Assembly: GCA_037954325.1 (NCBI GenBank)
Contig: JBBMNZ010000019.1
Span: 13,366,001 to 13,430,000 of the forward strand
From: Fistularia commersonii
Lineage: Eukaryota; Chordata; Actinopteri; Syngnathiformes; Fistulariidae
Reading direction: 5' to 3'
Length of the DNA stretch: 64,000 nt
Of this stretch, positions 12,601-23,800 are shown one piece after another (the first letter of the stretch is position 1; each line of letters starts with the position of its first letter). A program made the position numbers and the translations under genes. The notes beneath the pieces were generated by a model. That model saw nothing but the letters and a program-made list of their open reading frames with translations. It made no database searches and was not told where the DNA came from.

Positions 12601-15600
12601 TGTTTTTTAGTTTGGGATTGAATTATTGCAAATAAGACACAAGTGGCCTTCATCCGGAATGTGGACGGCATGATGGTATGTCCATAAACGAATATATGGC
12701 ACCTCATCCTCACTTACATGATTGTCACTCTTGTCTTTCAGAATCAGTCCCATCTGGAACTGCCCAAAGTCCATCATTATGCTCTTGGAGAAGTACTCCA
12801 GAGCGTACGCCGCAGCCAGGTACGGGATCAGACGCCATTGCTGAGGGAAGGGGCAATAAATGTCAGAAAAGCTATAATGGTGAACCTTCCATGCCCCTGT
12901 GTTGGAAGCCTTCCGACCTGCAGCTGGTACTCCAGGACAGGGATCTCTTCCGTGTCCTTGGGGCCAAACTGCCTCCTAGTGGCCGAGAAACGAATAGCCA
13001 CCGTCAGGGCCAGCTTGAGGTTGGTCAGGGACATCCTGACAATGGAGATCCGGCCACCTGACAGGGCACCCAGGGACGCCCCAAAACGCTTGTTGGGGTC
13101 CTGGAAGGGTGAAAGAAAAAAGCATTTGGACTGTGGAAGGAACCCGGATAACCCAGAGGCAGAACATGAAGACTCCATACAGAAAGGCTACTCCCAACAA
13201 GGGAATGAATGTATTTTAAATGTGAACATAAACACCTCAGGTTTGGCCGTATTAGGTCACCAGGATGTGTTTCTAACTGTGTTTGTTTTGAATGGTTGCT
13301 TCAGATAGAAGTCCCATAAGGACCAACATAACCTTCTTTGAATTTGCACTCATAGGTCCATGAATCCAGGAGCTGGATGTGGACATGTTTACATCCCACA
13401 AACATCACGGGGTGTCTGTTAAAACTGCTTAAGGAGACGTCAGCAAACATCGGCCGGCCTTTGGACTTGGGGACAAGATGGTTAGGTGTACTCCCGACAA
13501 CTGACCTTAAAAGGTGTTACGTAGCGGCCATCAGGGGTGACGTCCCCAGTCTTATTCAGCAGGTTCTCCCGAGGAATCCTCACCTGGTGGAACGATGCAA
13601 ACCTAGAGCGCCAGAAGTGATTTCAAAGGGCGTGAGAAATAGTGACCATGCAGCATATGGAAAATGAATAAACCCAAGGTTTAATAAAAGAAATCTCATG
13701 GGCAGAAAAAAACAAATACTCTGGGGATACACAGGATATAAATATCACACTCTGCAAAGATATTGAATATTGCAATATTCATTTCTGTGTTTTCCTAGCA
13801 TCATGTGGTCTAGCGCTGATAATTACTTAATAATAATAATAATAATTTATCCTTTATTAATCCCCTTGGGGATATTTCTCTTCAATTAACCCGTCATGGA
13901 TGAACCAGGAGCAGTCGGCTGCCGTCCACCAGTGCCAGGGGAGCAGTTTGGGGTTCTGTGCCTTGATCAACAACACTTGGACACACGAGGAGGCGGGAAC
14001 CAAACCAGGAATATTTGGTTCTAAAGACGATTGCTCCACCTCCTGCGCCACCCCCAATTGTCTTTTCAAGGTGAAAAGAACATTGTTTTAATATTTCTTC
14101 TGACCCTACCCGTTGTCCAAGCCATTCTGGCCAAGCTTCTTGCCCATGTCTCCCACAATGACACCGGGCAAAGCCAGCAGGGTCCTGGGGTCCCTCACCT
14201 GTGGGTCAAAGGTCAAACGTTCACTGTGCCGAAGATCCGCCATCAAAACTTTCAGTTTCCAGGGTGAATTCGGGGCACTGAAACCTTTCCTGCCTTGTTA
14301 TTGGATCGAAGTTGACGGGGAACGGGATAATCAATAAGTTATTGCTTCACTGAATGCTTGCAAATATGTTTCAAATGTTTGGAACAATAATGACAGCCAA
14401 GATCTGCTGCTGCTATAAATAAATGTTTGAAACTAACACATATCTCAATAGCAAGCCAAGGAAATAGTAGTTACTGATTTGTACTAAGGGTCAAAATTAC
14501 TTTACCTCAATGATCTGAAACTTGAAAATGCATTTAGAAATTACAAGAATCAAGAAATGACTTCTTGTAAGTTGCTTTTGATAAAAGCGTCTGCTAAATG
14601 ATTGTAATGTAATGTAAATGTAATGAATCAATGAAAAAGAAAAATATAGATATTTTATTAGCAAACTTATGAGATGTAAATAGAAACACCAGCTAATTTC
14701 ATTAAAAAGCATTTACGTTTCATTTCAAATTAAATGAAAAATTCATTAATGAATGAGTTGGTTTGAAATTAAATGAAGTATCTAAGAATGACCAGAAAAA
14801 GGAACAGAAATAACCCGCTGATAAGGATTTTAATGTGCATTAAAAGAGGGGGAAAATGGGAAAGAAAAGCAAAATAAGTGTATTAGTTTGGATTCCCTTT
14901 TTTCCTTCGGGATTAATAAAGTTCTCATCTCATCTCATCTCATCTTTTAATGTTGGCATTTAACAGCTGCTGCCAGGGGATGCGACCATCACCTGGGCTT
15001 AAATATTAATCTGAATGTTAACGTGCCTCCACATTAGGAAGTGTAGAAGGATAAGCCATCTCCAGGGATTGGAAAAGAACTCACACTGCATTCTGATTCA
15101 GAACTGCAGGTCACAAGTTCACGTCTCAGTACGTACCGGGACCACGAAGGCGTGCAGACCGTGGCACACTTGGTCAGGCGTGTAGAGCTGGGCAAACACT
15201 ATCGCATGCGTCGCCGTCTTCCCGAGGTTGCCCACCCAGAACTTGGTTGCCTCGAAGTCCGGGGTGTGTATGACAAACTCCTGCCCGGCGGGAAATGACG
15301 GGTGAGAGCGTGAGTTTGAGAACGAGTCCTTCTGGAAACTCAGATGATCCAATTCCTCGCTACTCCTCTGAGTTCTTTGGGGATTCTACTCGAAGGTGAG
15401 AGTCCGACCTGCGTGAGTGGGTCGTAGGTCGCCGTGGTCCTCATGGCTCTGGTGTTGCTGCCGTGGCTCAGCTCAGTCAAGGCGAAGCAGCCAAACGTCT
15501 ACACAAAAGATAAGTTGATAAAATAAAATAATACTTTATTGATCCTCATAGGAGAAATTTGTTTGTCACTGTCACAGCAGCGCAACAATAACAATCAATA

Positions 15601-17456
15601 AATATGAATATAAATTGACAATGACAAAACCAAAATAAAACGGATGAAAAACATAAGATTAAAAAAAAAATAAAGATGAACAAGAATAAAAATAGATAAC
15701 AGAATGATGACAACAAAAGGGATAAAAATAGATTAGCGGAATAACAAGGATAAAAATGGATAACAAATTGAACAACAAGGATCATTATAGATAACAGTAA
15801 TAGAACTGTGCAAAACAGTTTCTTCAGTTTCACACCAGTTGTTCCAAAATGTCCCTCGACCCGTGCTTCACCACCTTGGTATTTCCCAAGGTTTTCCAGA
15901 ATACTTGCTCAGTGCGAATGTTTTTTTCAATTACTTTTACCAACAACCTCGCATGTCTCACATTTGCTCATTAGCTTGATTAATGTCTGAATATTTGGCA
16001 ACCGATGGGGATTAATTCATGAGCAAATTGGAAAATCAATAATGACCTTAAATAAGCTTTTTGAAATCAGTAACAGGATAGTGATTCTGACTTTCAACAT
16101 GGACTTCTAGTGAAAGAGAAATCTGATTTATCCCTTCATACAATGGATATAGCCAGTTATAAAGTTTAAACCCCTTTGTTCTGCTTGAGAAATAAGAAAA
16201 ACACACATGTCTGCTGCCCAGTTAGCGATGGTTGCTGCATCAAAAGTATTGATTAAATAAAGGTTTGAAAAAAATCCACAACAAGAGAGCTCCAAAAATA
16301 ACAATTATTTATTAATTCATTCATTCATTCTTTTTTTAAAAAACAGGGGAGTTATCACATATCTTTGTTTTTGGAGCACTCTTTTTTCAAACCTCTTGCT
16401 TCTGCTCAGGGTTAAAGGCAGGACTTCAGCTCATCTGAACTTAATATCTGATTCTTTGTGTTTTCCCTGCTCCGTAGTATCTACTGGCCTACGTCACACT
16501 AGAGGAAATAGCGAAGCGAAGACTCTGACAGTGTCTTACCATCATTTCTTCAATGTCGTTCACAAATTTGTTGTGCCTCTCTGATCCTGAGCTGGCCACT
16601 GTACCTGCAAACATCTAAAGCAGGAAGAAAATACAACATTTTTTACCATTTTATGTTAAACAACTAGTCTAAGTTGGGCTTCTTCCCACTGACCCTTATG
16701 TTGAGGAAGAACTTTGCAGACAGCGCCATATCATACATGCCCAGGCAGTCATTGAGGACCACCGTCTTCAAGGGGTTCAACATGGTCTCGTCCTTGTTCA
16801 GGATGTCGTACCGGAAGAGCTGCTTCACCCTGCGGATTCAAGCCCAACTTTTAGACGCTACAGGTGGTCCGGAACGACATGAACTAGAGGCTCGGAATCA
16901 CAACCTATCACATTATCTTCAAATAAACGCTTAAAAATTACTGAAATTAAATTACTCGGCAGCTATTCAAAAATATCTCATCGGGTCGTGACTATTACCG
17001 ACCTCAAGATTATCATATTTGCAATCCTTTTTAAATACTAATGGGGAATAAAACCAGTTAAATCACAACACTTTGGAGTTTTTTGCTAGTTTAAAAAGGA
17101 CTTCTACTGATTCAACTTTTGTGCAGCAGACGAGTAGGCTGGTGGCGGTTAACACCTGAGGAAATTGAGCTCCCTCATCTTCTCCACCGTGACATCCTCA
17201 CCAGGTGTTCGAGCAAACAGAGGGTCGTTCTGCAGTATCTGGAACACGTAATCCTGCAACAGGATCAGACAGAGATCATCAGTGACTTTAGATCGACAGG
17301 AAGTTACATGACTCTAGCCCAGAGGTCTGATTCTACCTTGTAGGCCAGGAGTTCTTCTCCATCAATGAACTCCAGCATCTCCTTCCAGTTGAAGGAGGCT
17401 TTTTTCCTGTAGATATCCAGGGGGCCGCTGGGAAGGTCCGACAATTCATACCCCAT
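5291..17456 (-). CDS. acox3: Peroxisomal acyl-CoA oxidase 3 (branched-chain, pristanoyl-type)
   Basis: First oxidation step of peroxisomal beta-oxidation of 2-methyl-branched acyl-CoAs; FAD enzyme releasing H2O2. Coding exons in transcript order: 17456-17337, 17253-17156, 16829-16694, 16614-16540, 15498-15409, 15280-15137, 14198-14110, 13602-13506, 13100-12918, 12840-12718, 12310-12190, 12094-11972, 11557-11444, 10012-9897, 9821-9650, 9549-9482, 8408-8322, 5410-5291. All junctions are AG/GT and phases join without a break, giving 691 residues (human ACOX3 is about 700). Visible motifs: FALTELSHGSN near residue 148 and KFWVGNLGKT near 185 (flavin/acyl-CoA region), RFSATRRQFGP near 320, and TYEGDNN with the expected catalytic Glu at about 443. 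The start is the ATG giving MGYELSDLPSGP, at the family's usual position. The last three residues are PKL, not the canonical SKL. No frameshift or internal stop is seen. ACOX1 is less likely because exon-by-exon similarity is to ACOX3. Confidence 0.97.
6006..6740. mobile_element. Non-autonomous hAT-like DNA transposon
   Basis: The left end CAGGGGTGGGCC and the reverse complement of the right end, CAGTGGCGGGCC, match at 10 of 12 bases. The element is flanked by 8-bp duplications CATTACAG (5998-6005) and CACTACAG (6741-6748), which differ at one base. An 8-bp duplication and a CAG...CTG terminus are hallmarks of hAT. No transposase frame is present in its 735 bp. It sits in the last acox3 intron. 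Confidence 0.8.
7160..8010 (+). pseudogene. Non-LTR retrotransposon (LINE) fragment, RT to 3' end
   Basis: Three plus-strand frames carry decayed reverse-transcriptase and C-terminal LINE protein. In order these are a stretch with LLFANDVAPLASSGHD (the catalytic FADD box mutated), VEEFKYLRVLFTSEGRMERE, then MSFLRRVAKL, ERSQMRWLGHLVKM and a GRRPRKDPG-type basic stretch. The 3' end is the GATAAGTGGGGGAAGATGGA tail of this fish family. Frameshifts and stops make it dead. It is antisense to acox3, in its last intron. I leave the clade unassigned. Confidence 0.85.
8724..8757 (+). repeat. Isolated LINE 3' tail
   Basis: The sequence AAGATAAGCAGCGGAAGATG followed by GATGG units is the same 3' terminus as the LINE ending near 8000, left by a second, severely 5'-truncated insertion. 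Confidence 0.5.
9599..9640. repeat. (GT)n microsatellite
   Basis: About 21 GT units in an acox3 intron. It begins about 10 bp downstream (in transcript sense) of the donor at 9649 and may vary in length close to a splice site. Confidence 0.95.
10119..10712. mobile_element. hAT-like element remnant, one end only
   Basis: The left end is a hAT-type terminus CAGGGGTGGGCAAACTT. Sequence near 10687-10712 (GGCGGGCTGTATTCAAAAGC) resembles the inner right-end region of the same kind of fish element. I found no matching right terminus or 8-bp duplication, so the right boundary is approximate. It lies in an acox3 intron. Confidence 0.4.
13833..14075 (+). repeat. Fish interspersed repeat (dispersed, related to 55262-55485)
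   Basis: Shared blocks in order with 55262-55485 are CATGGATGAACCA, CACCAGTGCCAGGGGAGCAG / GGCACCAGGGGAGCAG, CAACAACACTT, GGAACCA and a closing GCTC-CTGC-CCACCCC run. The right end lies about 35 bp from the acox3 donor at 14109. Confidence 0.7.
14563..14626 (+). repeat. Short CR1/L2-type tail
   Basis: A third, shorter copy of the AAAAGCGTCTGCTAAATG tail with AATGT units, as seen at about 1960-2009 and 20850-20899. Only the tail survives. Confidence 0.7.
14890..14945 (+). repeat. Retroelement tail with (CTCAT)n
   Basis: CCTTCGGGATTAATAAAGTT followed by four to five CTCAT units. The same junction occurs at 48992-49033. Confidence 0.7.
16261..16394. mobile_element. Palindromic miniature element (MITE-like)
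   Basis: The left arm AGGTTTGAAAAAA...GAGCTCCAAAAATAACAA is the imperfect reverse complement of the right arm TTTGTTTTTGGAGCACTC...TTTTTTCAAACCT, giving a 134-bp near-palindrome around an ATTCATTC core. No coding frame is present. It lies in an acox3 intron, about 145 bp downstream (in transcript sense) of the donor of coding exon 4. Confidence 0.6.
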
Positions 17457-18202
17457 CTTGTCTTCAGAATGCCAGAGGACATCCAGGATTTTCCATGAAA
17501 GAAGAGATGAGTTAAAATACTGAAATATCTGAACAATGATCAATGAACAATGATTGCTGACGAGAAGTCACTGAAGAACATCATGAGTTCTGATTCCTTG
17601 CTGTTCTTTTGTACAAACTGACCACTGGGGTATTGTCAACCGGTTTGAAAAGTGGACTATTTAATTCCAAAGTCCTGAAGTCACTTGTTCACCACCAATT
17701 CAGAATACCAAGTACCGGCACTAACCGTAACCAGAGCATGACCTCACAATCACGGACACAACGTTGGCTGTACATTACATGATGCACTTGGGTGTCTTGT
17801 TTGCAGACCGGTTTGCAATTTATTGTATCATTCTTTTAACAAATGTGTTAACCACCCACCCATCCGTCCATGTCCTGCCACTGATATGGCAACCTAAGCG
17901 GAAAGACCCAGAGTCCCACAAACAATCATACGAAGAGGAAGAAAAGGAAGACAACATGAATAACGTGGAGCTGCTTCTCTTGGCCGAGACTCCCTTGAAA
18001 ACACGATTCTTAATCTAAATGAGAATTTCCCTGTTTAAATAAAAGGTAACATTAAATAAAAGTAAACAGAGTGAGGCACGAAGGGGTCACCAGTAGGGGT
18101 GGGTTAATGATCCCAACATTGGTAATGGTGTCAGATTGATACATACTAGATATATACATTGTATATATTTGGATGCATGTCTATGCTGCAAATAAAATGA
18201 AA

Positions 18203-18870
18203 ATACATACATACATACATACATACATACATACATACATACATAAAATACTGTATTCATATACTGTACATAGTGCAGGGGTAGACTGTACATACTGTCT
18301 TTACACACAGTACATAAGTCCATGCCATAGGTAATATAAATACTCTATATATATATAAACACACATTCTACAGTCATGGCCAAAAGTTTTGAAAATGACA
18401 CTTTCACAAAGTCTGTTCCTTTAGGGTTTTTAGGTGTTTGCCAGATGTGTCTATGGTTGTGTCATTCTCATAACGTTTGGCCATGACTGTACATACTGTA
18501 TTTATACACTGTTCATACTGTATGTATACACAGCACATATGTTGATATGCATGTAGATAATATACATACTGCGTATATACACTGCACATATTGATATATA
18601 CACTGTGCACAGTGTCTGAATATATTGTACATTATACACACACACACACACACATATATATATGCTTTATATACTGTTTATATACACAGTGTACACTGTA
18701 TATATGCAATGCAAATACTGTATGTGTACACAGTCCATACTGTAGATATACACAGTGAATATGACAAGGCATGTCCATCCTGTTCAATTCATATTGAACA
18801 TATACACAGTACATACTGTATGTATATACTGTACATAGTGGGATACATCAATGTGGTAGATAAATGCCCA
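18203..18870. repeat. CATA microsatellite and TACACAGTACATACTG-type minisatellite
   Basis: About ten CATA units (18203-18245) lead into a long low-complexity tract. In it TACAC, ACAGTACATACTG and TGTATATATACAC recur at irregular spacing, with a CA/TA run at 18635-18662. The Tc1-type MITE at 18371-18489 is embedded in it. It lies in acox3 intron 1. Confidence 0.8.
18371..18489. mobile_element. Tc1/mariner-type MITE
   Basis: The left terminus CAGTCATGGCCAAAAGTTTT and the reverse complement of the right terminus match over 29 bases with three differences. The 119-bp element is flanked by TA on both sides (18369-18370 and 18490-18491), the Tc1/mariner target duplication. The terminus is that of a well-known fish Tc1 family whose full copies encode a transposase; here nearly all internal sequence is gone. 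Confidence 0.85.
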
Positions 18871-19390
18871 CGCTTTATATAATGTAGATAATGTGTGTGT
18901 GAGAGAGAGAGAGATCCATTAGTTTCCTTCCCAAACGCCTGTGCGGGTCGCTATCAGTCCGGATCCAGGGTTCAAGGCCGAACCGGCACCCGCGGGTGGA
19001 GACACGGGTTCAACTCCACACCTCCTCATTACGTGCCTCATCCGTGAAGTTTGGCCCTCATTTCTAGGTCTCATATATTATATATATTATAAATATGACA
19101 TAATTATGAGTTAATTCAGGAAACTAAACTCGATTCGGACGTTAATTTCGAATGATGTAAATAGTATTATTTATATCATTAAAATGAAATGTTGTTAACT
19201 TCAAACGTGAACTTCAAACAGCTAATATGGACCAAAGTGTAGAAGAAGGGGGAGGAGGTCAGGCGGTGGAAATTTGGTAAAGTTATCAGTCGTCTAGAAA
19301 GTTCTTTCCGGTGTGTATCACGGAAGCGCAACCGTCTTCCTTTTAAAAACATAAAATAAAATCAGAGAAGAAAAAAAAAAGACATCTTAC

Positions 19391-19452
19391 CCCGCAGTAG
19401 CGCCTTGGTCCTGTCACTGTTTACTGCCAGAGGAGCAGCGTTGACCTGTGTA
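19391..19452 (-). other. acox3: acox3 first (non-coding) exon, approximate 5' end
   Basis: On the minus strand CTACTGCGGG is followed by a strong donor GTAAGA at 19390-19385. It lies upstream of the exon carrying the start codon (17456) and downstream of a TATA-like box. The 5' limit is inferred from the usual 25-30 base distance to the TATA box. Confidence 0.6.
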
Positions 19453-19476
19453 CCGAGGTGCTTCTTCTTCTGCTGC

Positions 19477-19486
19477 TTTTATATAT
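19477..19486 (-). promoter_or_regulatory. TATA-like box of acox3
   Basis: The minus strand reads ATATATAAAAG about 90 bp upstream of the first-exon donor. A single AGGTCA nuclear-receptor half-site (19442-19447) lies nearby, but no DR1 pair that would make a convincing PPAR element is visible. Confidence 0.5.
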
Positions 19487-19940
19487 GTAGGCCGCGAACA
19501 TACGCCCCCTGCCGGCCCGGAGGTATAACAAGTTAATTATTATAAATCACTGGGACTTTATCTCCTGAACATCTACCATGTGCTGTCCTTCTCATTCTTG
19601 ATCCTCTCCATCCTCCTCTCCGTCCCCGACACCTTTACTTCAATCTTTGTTGGTGAAAAATCTCCAGATTATTATGTAATGGAATTACAGGCGTTCTCTG
19701 AAATCAAATTAACAAAAAGACAAGATGCTCTATATTTCAGACTGTGTCCTAAGGTCGAGGTCGGGTCGATATCCTGCGTCTCCGTGGAAATTCAGGGACT
19801 CTGGTGGGACGGTGGTTAACGACTCGCAAGAAATTTTGAGAAACTTCCACGAACGTTGACTGAAAATCATAAAAAAAAAGGTTATTTTTGTTTTATTATT
19901 TAGAAAGCTTAGAGCCCAACTTTGAGCTGTGCCAACAGTT

Positions 19941-20330
19941 GTATTAAAGGATTATTTACTTCTCCCAGCAAGGTTGAAGTCTTCAAATATTTAATCTTTA
20001 GTGATGAAATGGTAAGCAAACTGCGGTTATTTCAATTTTACTAATTAATATTCACCCATTTAAATACATTAGCACCTTAACTCTAACCAGACCATCGGAA
20101 GCAACTATGGGTTCAGCGTACTTCCTGAGGGCAACGGCTGTATGAAAGGATCAATTCACTTTTCCCAGCAGCAATGAGGCTCTTAATGAAATGGTAAGCA
20201 AACTGCGGTTATTTAGATTTTACTCATTTATATGCACCCATTTGCATACATTAGAACCTTCGCGCTACCAACCAGACCATCATAAGCAACAGTGGGTTCA
20301 GCGTACTGCCTGAGGGCACTTCGGAGGAGT
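19941..20330 (+). repeat. Two-copy tandem duplication (~190-bp unit)
   Basis: GTATTAAAGGATTATTTACT at 19941 and GTATGAAAGGATCAATTCAC at 20140 open two diverged copies. Each contains ATGAAATGGTAAGCAAACTG, a CACCCATTT run, an AACCAGACCATC run and GGGTTCAGCGTACT. The second copy runs into a tail (CGAAACCACCAACC ... CTGAGCCACC) found in a common fish repeat (compare 37085-37290). Confidence 0.75.
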
Positions 20331-20649
20331 TGATATCGAAACCACCAACCTATTGACAGGACGTCTGCTCTACCAGCTGAGCCACCTTAAATTTGCTTAT
20401 GTTTGCATGCAGTTTTGAATTTGAGCAAAAAGTAGGGATAAAATTGATTTAAAATTATGAATATCAAATATGAAAGTGAGAGTAATCAGACAAAAATAAA
20501 AAAATGTATATATTTTTTACAAGTTTCGAAAATATTAGCACTAACCTGAAACCTAATTATAATATTAACGAGAAGAAATTAAATATTTTATATATATTGA
20601 GTTTTAGAACAGTGCATGGAAAGGTCAGAGTACCCTGGTGACCTCTGGT

Positions 20650-20899
20650 GTCCATAGTCAGAAGTGCACCTCCGCACAGAAAGGACATTGTAAGGCTTGA
20701 TATGATGCCAATAAATGGGGGTAAAGAGGAAAAGCTTTAACTGTTATATTCGTTCATGATCTTTGCAGTAAAATAATGTGAATAAATTTCCTGTGCATTG
20801 TGTATTTGCAAGTGTATTTGCAGTCCCTATGTCCTCTTTTGTAAGTCGCTTTGGATAAAAGCGTCTGCCAAATGCAATGTAATGTAATGTAATATAATG
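20650..20899 (+). repeat. SINE/LINE-tail repeat, copy 2
   Basis: A near-identical copy of 1765-2009 in the same orientation, with about ten scattered differences over ~245 bp. It ends in the same CR1/L2-type tail and AATGT units. The high identity suggests comparatively recent mobilisation. Confidence 0.8.
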
Positions 20900-23800
20900 A
20901 ATAAATTGAAAACTTTGACACCTTGTTTACTCAATGGTTCCATCAGACTTTGTTTACAATTAATTATTTTTAGGTGGAAATTTTTAATCTTCGCTCCTAC
21001 ATGCACTTTGGCGTCTCCGAGTAAATGCCGTCAGCTGAGAGAATCCAATATTCTGTTTAGAATAAGTTAAATTATAAAAGTCAGGATGTAGAATATAAAT
21101 GAAGAATGCAGTGAAGGGGGAATATCATTCAATTATTGTTCATTTGTCTATCGCGTGTTTTAGTTCATTTTTACACGGCTGGTAGCTTGACTGGATCTCC
21201 CTCGCTGAAGAGATTTGGGGGACTTCCTGGTAAAATTAAGGTTAAATTAAGAAAATAAATTAAAGCCGCGACTGAAAGAAAAAAAACCCCACAGACTCAG
21301 TATTCATCTTTACTGAAAACACAACAAATGAGGAAGGTTTGTTCATGTTCCAACCCCGCGTGGGGGGTCCAAGGCATTATCATCCATAAAGCCGTAAAGA
21401 GGAAGAAGAAGCAGTCACTAGAGATCAAGCACAAATAGAAGAGGAAGAGTTGCATATTAAAAGAAGCTCAAACATTTCTACGTCCTGCGTGTTAGTCTTC
21501 TGTTAATGTCTCAGTTAAATAGGACAATATCTTCTGCAAGAAGATTTTTCACGAATACTCACACAAAGTAAAAAGAAAAAAAAAAAAAAAAAAACACTTA
21601 TAGTACCTTTTATTTCTTGGTTTCACAAACTTTGACCTGCGTTGCACCCTCTCTGCTCATCCTGTCCCCTCTCTACTCCCCCCTGGTGGAACTGAAATGT
21701 GGTGAAAATGCACCGCTCGCAGGGGATGGGAGCCGACAGTTATTGCCATAAGACAACTAAAGTGCAACGTGCTGCCTCGCAGCCGACTCATGGCTTTTTT
21801 TTCGTCAAACGCGCGGATACACAGGGGCGGGCAGGGGTGGATGGAGGGTCTGCAAGCACAGTGTGTCGTCAGCGTATGTATTCATATTCAGTGGTTAGGG
21901 TTTTTTTTAAAACAAAGTGCTGCGAGCAACAGAAATTAAACCTTCAGTCACCTTTGATCAGTGTGGGGTTGAGAGCGGGTGAAAAAATAGAAAAAACGGG
22001 CTTCATTTGAAATGAATTTCAATTTTTTTCCGACGTGATACCGCGCAAGAACCGCAGCGGTTTAACCACCCCAGCAATTTGGCATCGGAGGTTTTGCTCT
22101 GCGAGCGCAAGGAGGCAAGAAGCGCCCAGCAGACGCTGCATCCTGCAGTGAAGGAGCACGTAAATATAGATAAATGGAGGAGCATCAATGCTGCGTGGAG
22201 AACGATAGGTTTGCCGGTGAGGAGAACATCTCGGATGACAGCATGTGGCTGAGCAAATTCAAATTTATTCCAGATGTTCTTGGAAATACTTTACCGAAAC
22301 TTCACCAACATCGAATAACGGTTTTCAAACGGCTAACTCCGGAATGGAGGAGTGGATTTTTATGGCCGTGGTGTCCTCTGACATGAAAATTAGGACCAGG
22401 AATGATCTCAGGGGAACGAAGGGCCGCGTTTTTTTCGATTGAAACATAAAATTGAAAAGTCTAAAACGTGTCACGAAATGTGGTTTTGGTGAGAGCTTCA
22501 AACAATCTGTGTTGGGATTGTCTATCAGGAGGCAGCGGAGGTGAATATGTGGAGGTTCCTCTTTAGGAGTGAGGAAGAGGAAGAGGAGCAGGAATTAGTC
22601 CATCAGAGGGACAGCACATGGTAGATGTTCTGGACATAAATACACACTGAGATGGTTTGGACATGGACAGAGGAGTGATGGTGAAGATCTGGGAGGAGGG
22701 TTGGAAGTGGAGGTTTAGCGGAAGACCGGAGAGGAGGATTATGGATGGCGGGAAAGAGGACAGAGAGTTAGTTGGCTTGAAAGAAGAGGGTTAGATGGAG
22801 GCAGGTGATTGCCCAAAGGGAGAAGAAGAAGAAAAGAAGGGGAAACATCCAACTGTTAGCATGAAAAGGTTTTTTGAGGTTATACCACACCGAGGCTGCC
22901 TTTTATGAATTCATAAAAACATTTTGGCTGTATCTGTGTGTGCGTGTGTGTGATTAAACTTTGTGCAATAGTGATTTTGCTTTCAAGGTTTATTCTTTCA
23001 CCCGTCAGTATGATCCATGTTTTCAAATCTCAGACTGACTCTCAAGCTGTGAGATCCCCCTCGTAGCTTAGTCTAAGAACTTGTGTCTAAGCGGTGACGG
23101 ATAAACAAACATCAGTGCGTCATCAGCAAACGAGACTCAAGGTTAGCCAGCGAGCAGTTAAAACAGCCAGATTAAACATAAAAATTAACTTATTTTAAAT
23201 ACACAGTATTGCTGATTAGCCATTAATGTTTTTTGGATTCACAATGATCACCTTTTGGTTTCAAAAGTTATCGAAAGCCGTTCAGTCACATCACACTACG
23301 GTACCACAGCATAGTTTATCTATTCTTTATTTTTTAGTAAAGATAGGGATCACAGCGTGAGTTACGTGGCATCAGAATCTAGATTACTAGAATTCTGCCC
23401 AATCGGTAAAACCCACGAAACAATAGTAGCTACGAGAGAAACGAGGATGCTCCGTCCTCCCATTGGACGCTGACTGCAGGTCACATGAGGAGGTTGGGAG
23501 TCTTTGGTTGAATCATAAAGGTCCTCTTTTCCTTACCCTCACAGTTGGATTGCCGTCGCTATCTGACCGAAACTATTGAGAATTTGACGAAAGCGGTGTC
23601 TTTTTGTTCGGCGTTATTCTCACGCGCAGCCCTTGTCATCCTCGTGTTTAAAACCAATGCACAGAGGAAGAGCGAGGTGGTTAAAGGTGGGCGAAGAGAG
23701 CAAGGAGGTCACGGAGGAACAGCATGCTCGGTCACATCCGCCTTTGCGGGCATTTAAACGGAGATCTCGAGTGTGTGTGTGTGAGGTCATTTAACGCCGA

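Noticed and set aside
18940..19025. tRNA-like B-box words (GGGTTCAAGGCC, GGGTTCAACTCC)
   Set aside because: No matching A-box at the right distance and no cloverleaf can be drawn.
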